DNA from: Nocardia higoensis
GTDB taxonomy: Bacteria; Actinomycetota; Actinomycetes; Mycobacteriales; Mycobacteriaceae
DNA length: 64,000 nt
NCBI RefSeq assembly: GCF_015477835.1
Contig: NZ_JADLQN010000004.1
Location: 248,001 to 312,000 of the forward strand
Direction of reading: 5' to 3'
Shown: positions 27,305-35,858 of the stretch, in pieces
How positions within the stretch are numbered: the stretch's first letter is position 1
How the letters are laid out: every line of letters begins with the position of its first letter
Made by a program: the position numbers and the translations under genes
The notes under the pieces: model-generated
Databases searched by the model: none
The model's input: the letters and a program-made list of their open reading frames with translations, nothing else
Told to the model about the DNA's origin: nothing

Positions 27305-29485
27305 TCATGTCGGGGCCTCGTCGAGTACTGCCCGCGAGACCGGCGCGGGCATCGGCTCGTGTCGCAGATAGCCACGGTGGAACTCGCCGGTTCCGTGGGC
27401 GAGCGAACGCAGGTCGACGGCGTAACTGCGCAACTCCCGTTCGGGCACCTCGGCGTCCACCCGAGTGCGGCCCGAACCGTGCGGTGCGGTGCCCAGGACG
27501 CGCCCGCGCCGGCTCGACAGATCGCCGAGCACCGCGCCCAGATAATCGTCGGCAACCACGATCGACACCTCGTCGATCGGTTCGAGCAGCACCACCCCCG
27601 CCGCGGCCGCCGCCTCCCGCAGCGCCAACGCGGCCGCGGTCTGGAACGCGGCGTCGGAGGAATCCACCGAATGCGCCTTCCCGTCCACCAGTGTCACCCG
27701 CACATCCACCAGCGGATACCCCGCCACCACCCCGCGCGCGGCCTGGGCCCGCACGCCCTTCTCCACCGACCCGACGAACTGACGGGGCACCGCCCCGCCG
27801 ACCACCGCGTCGACGAACTCGAGCCCCGACCCGGTCGGCAACGGCCTGACCTCGATCTCGCACACCGCGAACTGTCCATGCCCGCCGGACTGTTTGACAT
27901 GCCTGCCGCGCGCCCGGGTGGGGCGCGCGAGCGTCTCGCGAAGCGCCAGCCGGTACTCCTCGATGTCGACCTGGACGCCGAAGCGGGTGCGCAGCCGTTC
28001 CAGCGCGACATCGCGATGCGCTTCGCCCAGGCACCACAGCACCAGTTGACCGGTGTCGCGATTGTGCTCGGCGCGCAAGGTCGGATCCTCGGCGGTGAGC
28101 CGGGCCAAACCCGTGGAGAGCCTGTCCTCGTCGGACTTGCCGTGCGCGCGCACGGCGACCGGCAGCAACGGCTCCGGCAGCGGCCAGGGCTCGATGAGCA
28201 GCGGGGCGCCGGTGGCCGAGAGGGTGTCGCCGGTCTCGGCGTGGGCGAGTTTGGTGACATAGGCGATGTCGCCCGCGATGGCCTGGGGCAGAGGGCGCTG
28301 CTGTTTGCCGAACGGGGCCGTCACCGCGCCGATCCGGTCGTCGGCGTCGTGATCGGGGTGCGCCGGGTCGCCGGGGGTGGCCAGTCCGTGCCCACGCACG
28401 TGCACGGTGTCGTCGGCGTGCAGGGTGCCGGAGAAGACCCGCACCAGCGAGACCCGTCCGACGTAGGCGTCCGAGGATGTGCGGATCACCTCCGCCGCCA
28501 GATCGGCCTCGGGGTCGCAGGTCAGCATTTGCGCGGCCGCGCCGTCGCCGCCGGGCGTCGCGGTGACCACATGTTCGGCCGGGGTGGGGAAGCCCCCCAC
28601 GATCAACTCCAGCAGTTCCACGGTGCCCAGCCCGGTCCGGGCGCCTTCCGGGGCGGACGCGCCGATCAGCACCGGGTGGAATCCGGCCCGCGCCACCGCC
28701 CGTTCCAGATCGGCGGTCAGGGTGGCCGGATCGATGTCGGCGCCCTCGAGATAGCGCTCCATCAGGGACTCGTCCTCGCTGCCCGCGATCACGGCCTCGA
28801 TCAACCGGCCGCGGCCCCGCGCGGCGCGGCCGGCCTGCTCCTCGGTCGGTTCCCGCGGTGCGGGCTCCCCGCCGGAGTAGTCGATCACCCGGTCCGACAG
28901 CAGGTCGATCAGCCCGGTGACCGGCCGGTGGCCGTCCGTGCCCGCAGGGCCGTGGACCGGAAGATTCAGCGGCAGAACGGATTCGGACGCGCCATCGCCC
29001 AGGAAGAGCGCGCAGGCGTGCACCATCTCGTCGAAGTCGGCCCGGGCGGCGTCCAGATGGGTGAGTACGATCGCGCGCGGGATGCCCGCCGCCTCGCACT
29101 CGTCCCACACCGCCCGCGTCGCGCCACCGACCCCGGTCGGGCCGTCGGCCGCCGAGATCACGAACAGCGCCGCGTCCGCCGCGCGCAGGCCCGCGCGCAG
29201 CTCACCGACGAAATCCGCGTAACCGGGGGTGTCGATGAGATTGATCTTCGTCTCGTGCCACCCCACCGGCACCACCGAGACCTGCACCGACCGGTGCTTG
29301 CGCTGCTCGATCTCGTCGTAGTCGGACAGGCTGGTGCCGTCCTCCACCCGCCCCGCGCGATTGAGCGCGCCGGTGGCCAGCGCCAGCGCCTCCACCAACG
29401 TCGTCTTGCCCGCTCCGCTGTGCCCGACCAACGCCACGTTCCGAATGCGCTCCGGTCGGTCAACGGTCATCACACCGTCGGCCAT
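27305..29485 (-). CDS. fusA2: Elongation factor G-like protein EF-G2, 726 aa
   Basis: Translational GTPase paralogue closely related to mycobacterial FusA2 (Rv0120c, 714 aa). G-domain motifs: VALVGHSGAGKTTLVEA (P-loop), LIDTPGYADF (G3) and VLTHLDAAR in place of NKxD (G4), a known divergence of EF-G2. The later domains are complete: GKQQRPLPQAIAGDIAYVTKL, VKQSGGHGQFAVCEIEV, GAVPRQFVGSVEKGVRAQ and LGDLSSRRGRVLG. Family studies suggest EF-G2 lacks ribosome-dependent GTPase activity in mycobacteria; its role is unclear. ATG at 29485 (MADGVMTVD) is preferred; in-frame starts reach 29611. Confidence 0.9.
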   Translation of the reverse strand: MADGVMTVDRPERIRNVALVGHSGAGKTTLVEALALATGALNRAGRVEDGTSLSDYDEIEQRKHRSVQVSVVPVGWHETKINLIDTPGYADFVGELRAGLRAADAALFVISAADGPTGVGGATRAVWDECEAAGIPRAIVLTHLDAARADFDEMVHACALFLGDGASESVLPLNLPVHGPAGTDGHRPVTGLIDLLSDRVIDYSGGEPAPREPTEEQAGRAARGRGRLIEAVIAGSEDESLMERYLEGADIDPATLTADLERAVARAGFHPVLIGASAPEGARTGLGTVELLELIVGGFPTPAEHVVTATPGGDGAAAQMLTCDPEADLAAEVIRTSSDAYVGRVSLVRVFSGTLHADDTVHVRGHGLATPGDPAHPDHDADDRIGAVTAPFGKQQRPLPQAIAGDIAYVTKLAHAETGDTLSATGAPLLIEPWPLPEPLLPVAVRAHGKSDEDRLSTGLARLTAEDPTLRAEHNRDTGQLVLWCLGEAHRDVALERLRTRFGVQVDIEEYRLALRETLARPTRARGRHVKQSGGHGQFAVCEIEVRPLPTGSGLEFVDAVVGGAVPRQFVGSVEKGVRAQAARGVVAGYPLVDVRVTLVDGKAHSVDSSDAAFQTAAALALREAAAAAGVVLLEPIDEVSIVVADDYLGAVLGDLSSRRGRVLGTAPHGSGRTRVDAEVPERELRSYAVDLRSLAHGTGEFHRGYLRHEPMPAPVSRAVLDEAPT

Positions 29486-29615
29486 GTCACGCTTCCTCGC
29501 CTCGACATCGCGGTACTTCGAGCTTCCCACCATCGCCGCCGCAAGTCCACGGCCCCGGTGCGGTGGGCAGCCCGGATGCGCGTCCCGGTGTCCGGCGGGC
29601 GCGCCGAACACCGCC

Positions 29616-30065
29616 TCAGGCGGTGAGCCGCCCCGACCACATGCTCCAGCCGCGTCCCTTCGCGGCGCAGCCGAACGAGCCGTGGAAGCCGACGGCGCAA
29701 CTGGCGCCTGCGTGCTCGATGGTCGGGCCCCACTGACCGTCGCCGGTCTTCACCTCCGACAGCGGCGGGTTGCCGCCGGGCAGGGTGTAGGGGGTGCCGG
29801 GGTCGAAGGTCGGATGGGCGGGCAGCCAGGGCACGTCGATCACGATCTCGCTCACCGGGAAGCCGAACGGCAGCTGCCCGTAGGTCAGCGGGGTAGGCGA
29901 GGGCAGGTCACATCCCACCGTGCCGTCGCCGAAGATCGCGCATTGCACCGAGCCCACCGAGAAGTGCTTCGTCCCCGGCTGGGCCTCGGCCGCTCCGGCG
30001 AAGAGGACGGGGATCGCGCACGCGGCCCCCACGATCCCCGCCGCCCGCCTGATGTTTCGCTTCAT
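29616..30065 (-). CDS. Small secreted protein with four cysteines, 149 aa
   Basis: Unrecognised exported protein. A typical signal peptide (KRNIRR basic start, hydrophobic core, cleavage near AEA|QPG at residue 28) is followed by a 120-residue mature part with four Cys in two close pairs: VQCAIFGDGTVGCDLP near the start and ASCAVGFHGSFGCAAKGRGW near the end, suggesting two short disulfide loops. The centre is Pro-rich (TPLTYGQLPFGFPVSE). Such two-pair proteins are frequent in Nocardia and mycobacteria. The ATG at 30065 follows GAGGAG (spacing about 8). It is the downstream neighbour of an excalibur-like gene. Confidence 0.7.
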   Translation of the reverse strand: MKRNIRRAAGIVGAACAIPVLFAGAAEAQPGTKHFSVGSVQCAIFGDGTVGCDLPSPTPLTYGQLPFGFPVSEIVIDVPWLPAHPTFDPGTPYTLPGGNPPLSEVKTGDGQWGPTIEHAGASCAVGFHGSFGCAAKGRGWSMWSGRLTA

Positions 30066-30245
30066 CCGAACTCCTCACCTGTGTGATGTCGAGAGCAGGT
30101 CGATGCCGAAAGCACGGTTGCTGTCGAACGTACGGTGAACGTCGGCGACCCGTGCCACGCAGACCGTCGTCGGGTGTGTCGAGCCGGCGGGCGAGTTCGT
30201 TTCGGTGGGGCGGCGCGCCGCACGCCTGTCCGGCGCGCCCGGCCC

Positions 30246-30500
30246 TCACTCGCAGCCGACGCCGTCGTTGTCGCGGTCCAGACCGTATTCGTCGGGGCCG
30301 ATGACGGTCACGCGACCGGTGTAGACCGGACCGTTGCCGCTGCCGCCCGCGCAGTCGACGTCACTGGTGATCGGCAGGCACGGGGTGTAGGAGGGATGGC
30401 ACTCGGCAGGCTCGGCGTCGGCCGAGGGGGAGGCGGGGGAGGTGAGAACGAAAGCCACGGCGGCCAGGGCGGATACGCCGAGTGAGAACGCGAAACGCAT
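30246..30500 (-). CDS. Secreted excalibur-domain (calcium-binding-like) protein, 84 aa
   Basis: Signal peptide (MRFAFSLGVSALAAVAF) then a short mature protein that ends in the excalibur signature YGLDRDNDGVGCE, an EF-hand-like D-x-D-x-D-G loop followed by Cys. The first mature Cys residues (AECHPSYTPCLP, VDCAGG) would form disulfides. Extracellular calcium binding is inferred from family. ATG at 30500 is chosen since it starts the signal peptide; the frame stays open upstream to 30539. It is divergent from the NERD protein gene. Confidence 0.8.
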   Translation of the reverse strand: MRFAFSLGVSALAAVAFVLTSPASPSADAEPAECHPSYTPCLPITSDVDCAGGSGNGPVYTGRVTVIGPDEYGLDRDNDGVGCE

Positions 30501-30710
30501 GGTGCTCCTATCCAAGATACAGCCGCGCAAGTGTGCCACGAGTTCGCTCGGTCGGCCAACGCGGCCGGGCGCGTCGCGGCCACGCTGTCCGCCGACCGCC
30601 TCATCGCCGCCAATACCACGCTGTTACAGTGCCTTTCGGCGAAACGGCGCCACCGCGACGGCCTACCGTGGAGTCCGTCGATAGTGGGACGGCGATGGAG
30701 GGCGGCCGCG

Positions 30711-32594
30711 ATGCTGGTCATCGACGAGGCGAGGGTGCATACGGCGGGCGCGTATACCGAACAGCGGGTTCTCGACTGGATGCGCGCCTGGTCCGGTCAG
30801 TTCATCATCGTCGGCCTGGCGATCTCCGGCGCTCGCCTGGGCGCGCACGAGCACACCGATCTCGTCGTCCTGACGCCCCGCGCGACCATCGTGATGGATG
30901 TGAAGGGGACCGCTCCCGAGGCGAGGGAAGGCGTGCTCGCACTGCGCTCGGACGGTCGCTGGAAGCTTTCCGGCTATGACGGCGATCCGCTCGACGACGC
31001 CGAAAACCTCTCCGAAGAACGGCCTTTCGATCGGGTGTCGGACAGCATCTCCGCCTTGAGCGAAGCGGCGCGCGGCCATAATGCCGACGCTCGCGTCGAA
31101 GGTTTGGTGGTGATCGTGCCGCCCGGCGAATCCGACATCACGGTTCGGGTCGGCGCGGGCCGCCCGCGCTGCGGCGTGGTGGTCGCCGAGTCCGCCGCCG
31201 ACCTGCGCGCGTGGTTCCACCGCACCGCGAACCGGGCGATCGTCTGGAGTGCGGAGGCCGCGCACGACCTGCTCACCGATCTCGGCGCGGGGGAGCGGGT
31301 GACGGTCGAAGACCTGCTGGCGGAGGGCTTTCCGTCCCGCGCCCGCCTGGACTACCTGGCGAGTCCCGACTACGCGGCCGCGGTGACAGCGGCACGCAGG
31401 CACACCGAACAACGCAAGCGGGCCGCCACCGAACCGGAGGGGGCCGACGGTGTGCGCGTCGGGGATCTGCGGGCAGGGGAGGAGATGGTGCCCGCGGCGT
31501 TCACGGTCGGCGTGCCGTCCGGCGCGTCCCGCGCCCACCTCGTCGTTCAGGATCGCGCCGCGGGCGAAGCCGAGGTTCTGCCGTCGCATGCGGGTATCGC
31601 CGATCGGGTCGATCCGCTGCCCGCGAGCCCCGCGCAGGAGGGCTTCGCCCCCGGCCTCATGACGTCCGGCCCTGTGCGCCGACAGGGTTCGTCTGCCGGA
31701 TCGGCTTCTGTACCGAAATCCGGCTTCGCCGCTACCGGATCGGAGCCGCCCGCGGATTCCGAACCACCTGTGGGATTCGAACCGGCGTCGGCCGTCGAGC
31801 CGTCAGCGGGGTTCGAGTCGGCCGGGGGTTTCGAACCGGCACCGGCCATCGAGCAGTCGGCGGGGTACGAACCTGCCCCGGCCCTGGCTCTGGTGTCCCC
31901 GCTGCCCGGGGCCTCTACTGCGGCGCCGGAGTCCGCCTCCGCTCGTCCGCGAGGCGCGACGGTGACCGAACAGCAACTGCCCGAACCGGAAAGCGACTCC
32001 GCCTTCACCGACGACTGGTCCTCCTGGATCGGGCCGCAGCGTCTCCGATTCCGCCACACCGAGGTGCTGCGGCCCGCCTGGCTCGACGACTCCGGGTCCG
32101 TCGATCGGGGGCCCGTCGAACCCGGCCCGCGGCCCTCGGCGGCATTCGCGCCGCCGACTGTTCGCCCTGTCGGCGGACGTGAGGTCTGGCGGGGCGGGGG
32201 GCTCGGCGACGGACTCGGCGATGCCGCCCGGCGTGCGATGGGCACAGGCTCCGCGCGAGTGCGCGAGGCCGCCCGGCGCATGGTCGCGAACACACCTTCG
32301 CTCCCGCGTCCGAACACCCCGCGTCCTCAGCGGATCTCGGCGCAGCTGCGTGCGCCCGCCGTGCCCAACCCGCATCGCCGGCAGCAGATCGTGGCGCTGA
32401 CGCTGATCGCCGCTCTCTTGAGCACCTTCTGGATTCTGGCTTCGGCCTGCTCGGCGCCGCATCGCAGCGCGGACGACACTCGTGGCCTCGGCTTCGCCGC
32501 CGTGGCCGAACGGACCTCCACATCGTGTTTTCCCGATTCCGGTCGCCCTTGTGCGGCGCAGTCCCTCGAATCTGGACTGCCGACCAATTACTGA
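30711..32594 (+). CDS. NERD-domain protein with repeat-rich linker and C-terminal membrane anchor, 627 aa
   Basis: The N-terminal 110 residues match the nuclease-related domain (NERD): GAYTEQRVLDWMRAW, then EHTDLVVLTPRATIVMDVKG, where the Asp and the VMDVKG (x-D/E-x-K) residues follow the nuclease-core pattern. A second alpha/beta stretch reaches residue 230. Residues about 330-420 are degenerate repeats of the type E-P-S-A-G-F-E and P-A-P-A-I-E. Near the C-terminus one hydrophobic helix (ALTLIAALLSTFWILASAC, near 565-590) anchors it, so the NERD part faces the cytoplasm or the tail is outside. ATG at 30711 has GGAGGGCGG upstream. Single gene; function unknown, possibly DNA related. Confidence 0.7.
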   Translation: MLVIDEARVHTAGAYTEQRVLDWMRAWSGQFIIVGLAISGARLGAHEHTDLVVLTPRATIVMDVKGTAPEAREGVLALRSDGRWKLSGYDGDPLDDAENLSEERPFDRVSDSISALSEAARGHNADARVEGLVVIVPPGESDITVRVGAGRPRCGVVVAESAADLRAWFHRTANRAIVWSAEAAHDLLTDLGAGERVTVEDLLAEGFPSRARLDYLASPDYAAAVTAARRHTEQRKRAATEPEGADGVRVGDLRAGEEMVPAAFTVGVPSGASRAHLVVQDRAAGEAEVLPSHAGIADRVDPLPASPAQEGFAPGLMTSGPVRRQGSSAGSASVPKSGFAATGSEPPADSEPPVGFEPASAVEPSAGFESAGGFEPAPAIEQSAGYEPAPALALVSPLPGASTAAPESASARPRGATVTEQQLPEPESDSAFTDDWSSWIGPQRLRFRHTEVLRPAWLDDSGSVDRGPVEPGPRPSAAFAPPTVRPVGGREVWRGGGLGDGLGDAARRAMGTGSARVREAARRMVANTPSLPRPNTPRPQRISAQLRAPAVPNPHRRQQIVALTLIAALLSTFWILASACSAPHRSADDTRGLGFAAVAERTSTSCFPDSGRPCAAQSLESGLPTNY

Positions 32595-32801
32595 GCGTGG
32601 TAGCTGAAACGCTCGAAGGGGCTTATGTCTCGAGTGTGCCGGACCCGGCTCGGCATCGGTGACGCTTCAATCTTCAATGTGCGGGGCGATTTTCTGAGTG
32701 GAAGGAAATCGGTCCTTGCTATTCGAAAATGTTAACGGTCGGTAGCCGCGTCTGCCCGTTTGCGTGGGGCTGAACGGCAATGACCAATACCCCGGCCGAT
32801 G

Positions 32802-32815
32802 GTGATCTATATCAC
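32802..32815. promoter_or_regulatory. CRP/FNR-type palindrome upstream of the MHYT gene
   Basis: GTGATCTATATCAC keeps the CRP core GTGA-N6-TCAC and also the FNR-like form GTGAT-N4-ATCAC. It lies 120 bp before the MHYT start within a 341-bp gene-free stretch (32595-32935). The rest of that stretch is AT-richer than its surroundings and shows no gene. Confidence 0.5.
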
Positions 32816-32935
32816 TATCGGCCGAGCTGAACCCTGTTGAGCTGGTGATCTCGGCCGGTTATGGTGCAGGCGCCGGTAATTCAATTGCTGGCGGATTGCT
32901 TGCTTTTTCGAATCGAAATTCAGGAGTTCCACCCG

Positions 32936-33694
32936 ATGCACCACCAGGCCCACGACGTCCACCACTTCGAGATGGGCGCATGGTTGATGTGGCTCGCCTA
33001 CATCGTTTCGGTCATCGGATCCTTCGTCGGTCTGGCCGCCGCCCGCCGGTCGCTCTCCGCGGGCACCGAAGGGCAGCGGCAGGGCTGGCTGGCGATGTCG
33101 GCCGTCGCCATCGGCGGTGTGGGGATCTGGCTCATGCATTTCATCGCCATGCTCGGTTTCGCCGTCCCCGGCGTCCCGTTGCGCTATGACATGACCTGGA
33201 CCGCAGGCTCGGCGATCCTGGCCATCGTCGCCGTCTACATCGGCCTGAACGTCGTCGGCAAGTCGGTTGTCACCGCCCGCCTGCTCGCGGGCGGGTTCAT
33301 CACCGGCCTGGCCGTGAACACGATGCACTACGCGGGCATGAGCGCCATCCGCTTCCAGGGCGAAATCCATTACGACGGAAGGCTCGTCGTGTTGTCGATA
33401 CTCATCGCCGTGGTCGCGGCCACCGTGGCGCTGCTGTTCACCGTCATCCTCGACTCGCCCGTGCTGCGGCTGCTCGGCGGCCTGATCATGGGCATCGCCG
33501 TGGTCGGCATGCACTACACCGGTATGGCGGCGGTCAGCGTGACCGTGGATCAGGGCTTCGCCTCACCCGACGGCGTCGAGGTCTTCTCGTTCCTCTTCCC
33601 GGTGTTCGTCATGGGCCTGCTCGGCCTGGCCGTGCCGATCACGGTGCTGCTGATCAGCGACCCGGGGGAGCCGGAGACGGTTGCGGCGCACTAG
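32936..33694 (+). CDS. MHYT-domain membrane sensor protein, 252 aa
   Basis: Integral membrane protein with the MHYT domain: three repeats carry the signature, MHFIAM (near residue 65), MHYAGM (near 130) and MHYTGM (near 190), each in a hydrophobic helix pair, giving about seven helices. The Met/His/Tyr residues are thought to bind a metal such as copper and sense O2, CO or NO in this family. No output domain (GGDEF, EAL, HTH) is attached, so it would act through a partner or as a transporter-like protein. ATG at 32936 has AGGAG 9 bases upstream. A CRP/FNR-like site lies upstream. The 3' end overlaps the PIG-L gene end by 41 bp (convergent). Confidence 0.88.
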   Translation: MHHQAHDVHHFEMGAWLMWLAYIVSVIGSFVGLAAARRSLSAGTEGQRQGWLAMSAVAIGGVGIWLMHFIAMLGFAVPGVPLRYDMTWTAGSAILAIVAVYIGLNVVGKSVVTARLLAGGFITGLAVNTMHYAGMSAIRFQGEIHYDGRLVVLSILIAVVAATVALLFTVILDSPVLRLLGGLIMGIAVVGMHYTGMAAVSVTVDQGFASPDGVEVFSFLFPVFVMGLLGLAVPITVLLISDPGEPETVAAH

Positions 33695-34433
33695 GTTCGG
33701 CCACGACGGACGCGGCGGCGACGAAGCTCTCCTCGGCGACCATGTCGCGATACACCTGCTCGTCGAGGGCTGCCACGACCGCCGCCGTCTGGCTGGCCAT
33801 CGCCCGCAACGCGGTGATCTTGCGGTCGAGCTCGTGCTCGCACACCACCATCCGCAACGACAACTCCTCCGGTCGCACACCCGCCGGGCGCCGCGGACTC
33901 ATGTACATGTCCCATTCCTCGTAGAGCGGCATGAATCTGCGCAGCTTCTCGACGGTCGGCGCGGCATACAGCAGGCGCCCCCGGCATCCGGTCTCCTGCC
34001 AGGCGCGGGTCACCCAGCGGTGCACGGCGATGTGGTCGAGGTGGAAGGTCATGCCGTCCGGTCCGAAGGTGAGGATGGTGTCGGGACGCACCTCGTCGAG
34101 CAGTCGGCGCGCCCATTCCCGGCCCGCCGTGTCGTGCATGGGCAGTTCGCCGTCGGGCAGGTCGTAGACGTCGTGCTCGTCGACGCCGAGGATCGCCATC
34201 GCGGCCGCCGCCTCCCATCGCCGGACCCGCGCGAGCCGCGCCGGCGTCCAGACGACGGGATCCGAGGCTCCCAGCTCGCCCGCGGTAGCCGTCGCGCAGA
34301 CGACGCGCTGCCCGTTGTCGCGTGCCGCGGCCATGATGCCCGCGGCCAGATAGGTTTCGTCGTCCGGATGAGCCCAGAGCGAGAGAATGGTGCCGAGTTC
34401 GCCGATGGTGTTCATGAGCTGCCTGTCGTTCAT
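33654..34433 (-). CDS. PIG-L family deacetylase, 259 aa
   Basis: Zinc-dependent N-deacetylase of the PIG-L/LmbE family (relatives: MshB and Mca of mycothiol metabolism). The metal site is visible: LWAHPDDETYLAAG (AHPDDE, near residue 20) and FHLDHIAVHR (HxDH, near 130). The sugar or conjugate substrate is not evident; specificity loops differ from remembered MshB and Mca, so it is probably a third paralogue. Starts at 34433 (MNDRQ) or 34415 (MNTIG) are both possible. The C-terminus is Pro/Ser-rich and overlaps the MHYT gene. It is divergent from the acyl-CoA dehydrogenase gene (104-bp gap). Confidence 0.85.
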   Translation of the reverse strand: MNDRQLMNTIGELGTILSLWAHPDDETYLAAGIMAAARDNGQRVVCATATAGELGASDPVVWTPARLARVRRWEAAAAMAILGVDEHDVYDLPDGELPMHDTAGREWARRLLDEVRPDTILTFGPDGMTFHLDHIAVHRWVTRAWQETGCRGRLLYAAPTVEKLRRFMPLYEEWDMYMSPRRPAGVRPEELSLRMVVCEHELDRKITALRAMASQTAAVVAALDEQVYRDMVAEESFVAAASVVAEPSAPQPSPAPPGR

Positions 34434-34537
34434 GAACTCACCGTGCCGCGCGCCGCTGTCACCGCCCTGTCGGCGGCCGAAGCGGCCCCGGCAGCCGGTG
34501 ACAGTGTCCTGACAGCGGCGCCGCCGACGCTGATGCC

Positions 34538-35746
34538 ATGACCAACAGCATGATCACCACCAGCACATCCGGCACGAACGGCGGCGGCGCCCGGGCCATC
34601 CCCACCGAACTGCTCGAAGGCTTCCGTGCCCGGGCGGCGGCCCACGATCGCGACAACACCTACTTCGACGAGGATCTCGCCGAACTGCGCGCCATCGGCT
34701 ACCTCGCCGCCGCGGTCCCGGCCGAGCGCGGCGGCTGGGGACTGACCCTCGAGGAGCTGGCGCGCAGCCAGCGCCGCCTCGCCCGCTACGCCCCGGCCAC
34801 CGCGCTGGCGATGACCATGCACTCCTACTGGATCGGCGTCGCCTCCGAAGTGGAGCGGGCGGGGGATCGGTCGCTGACGTGGATCCACCGCGAGGCCGTC
34901 GCGGGCGAGGTCATCGCCGCCGGGCACGCGGAGGCGGGCAACGACCTGCCGGTACTCATGTCGACCTGCCGCGCCCGCCGGGTCGACGGCGGCTATCTGC
35001 TCGACGGCGTCAAACAGTTCGGCTCCAACGGCCCGGTCTGGAAATGGTTGGGCGCGCACGCCATCGACGCCGACGCGCCCGGCGGCCCGCATATCGTGCA
35101 CGCGTTCGTGGAGCGGACCAGCCCCGGCGTTCGGGTCGTCGACACCTGGGACACCCTCGGCATGCGGCCCACGCAGAGCCACGACACCGTCCTGTCCGAT
35201 GTCTTCGTCCCCGACGAGCGCATCGGCTGCGTGGCCCCCGCCGGCGACGGCTCCCACCCGTTCCTGGTCGGCATGACGATGTGGCCGCTGTCGCTGATGG
35301 CCGCCGTGTATCTCGGAATCGCCGATCGCGCATTGGAATTGGCCTGCGAGTCGGCGCGGCGCAAGAAGTCGGTGGCCATCGAACGCGGCGCCTACGCCTA
35401 CAACCCGTTCGTGCAACAGCAGGTCGCCTCGATGTATCTGGAACTCGACGCCGCGTCGGCGGTGCTGGAACGGTTCCTGCAGGATTGGATGTCCGGGGCC
35501 GACCACGGCGCGGAATGGGTCTCGAAGGTGTACTCGATGAAGTGGCGGGCCGTCGAGGCGGCGAAACGGGTGGTGGACATCGCGCTCGACGTGAACGGCG
35601 GTGCGGGGATGTTCCGCGGCAACGAGCTCGAGCGGCTGTATCGGGACGTGCGCTGCGGCGGGTTCCATCCGGCCAACGACGCGCTCACCCACGAGATGGT
35701 GGGCAAGGCGGCGCTGGGCATCCTCGGCGAACAGCCGCGCTGGTAG
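34538..35746 (+). CDS. Acyl-CoA dehydrogenase family protein, 402 aa
   Basis: FAD-dependent dehydrogenase (or hydroxylase-like member) of the acyl-CoA dehydrogenase fold. Family stretches: AAVPAERGGWGLTLEELARS (N-terminal helices), HAEAGNDLPVLMSTCRARRV and DGGYLLDGVKQFGSNGP (flavin-facing sheet), DTWDTLGMRPTQSHD, and the C-terminal DVNGGAGMFRGNELERLYRD with the usual arginine. The catalytic Glu position is not certain from reading alone. No acyl-CoA ligase or thioesterase is adjacent; the gene stands alone, divergent from the PIG-L gene, so the pathway is unknown. Confidence 0.85.
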   Translation: MTNSMITTSTSGTNGGGARAIPTELLEGFRARAAAHDRDNTYFDEDLAELRAIGYLAAAVPAERGGWGLTLEELARSQRRLARYAPATALAMTMHSYWIGVASEVERAGDRSLTWIHREAVAGEVIAAGHAEAGNDLPVLMSTCRARRVDGGYLLDGVKQFGSNGPVWKWLGAHAIDADAPGGPHIVHAFVERTSPGVRVVDTWDTLGMRPTQSHDTVLSDVFVPDERIGCVAPAGDGSHPFLVGMTMWPLSLMAAVYLGIADRALELACESARRKKSVAIERGAYAYNPFVQQQVASMYLELDAASAVLERFLQDWMSGADHGAEWVSKVYSMKWRAVEAAKRVVDIALDVNGGAGMFRGNELERLYRDVRCGGFHPANDALTHEMVGKAALGILGEQPRW

Positions 35747-35780
35747 GCGGCCCGGCATCGGCGGGGGGAGTCCGCGGCAC

Positions 35781-35806
35781 GGGCCGGCCGGTTACGCGGC
35801 CGGCCC
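35781..35806. terminator. Hairpin terminator between convergent genes
   Basis: Arms gggccggccg (35781-35790) and cggccggccc (35797-35806) are perfectly complementary with a 6-base loop, between the acyl-CoA dehydrogenase stop (35746) and the AfsR-like stop (35859). No T run. Confidence 0.7.
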
Positions 35807-35858
35807 TGTGGACCGTGTGCTACCGCGATGCGGGCTGGTGCACCGCCCTGGAAGGCGG

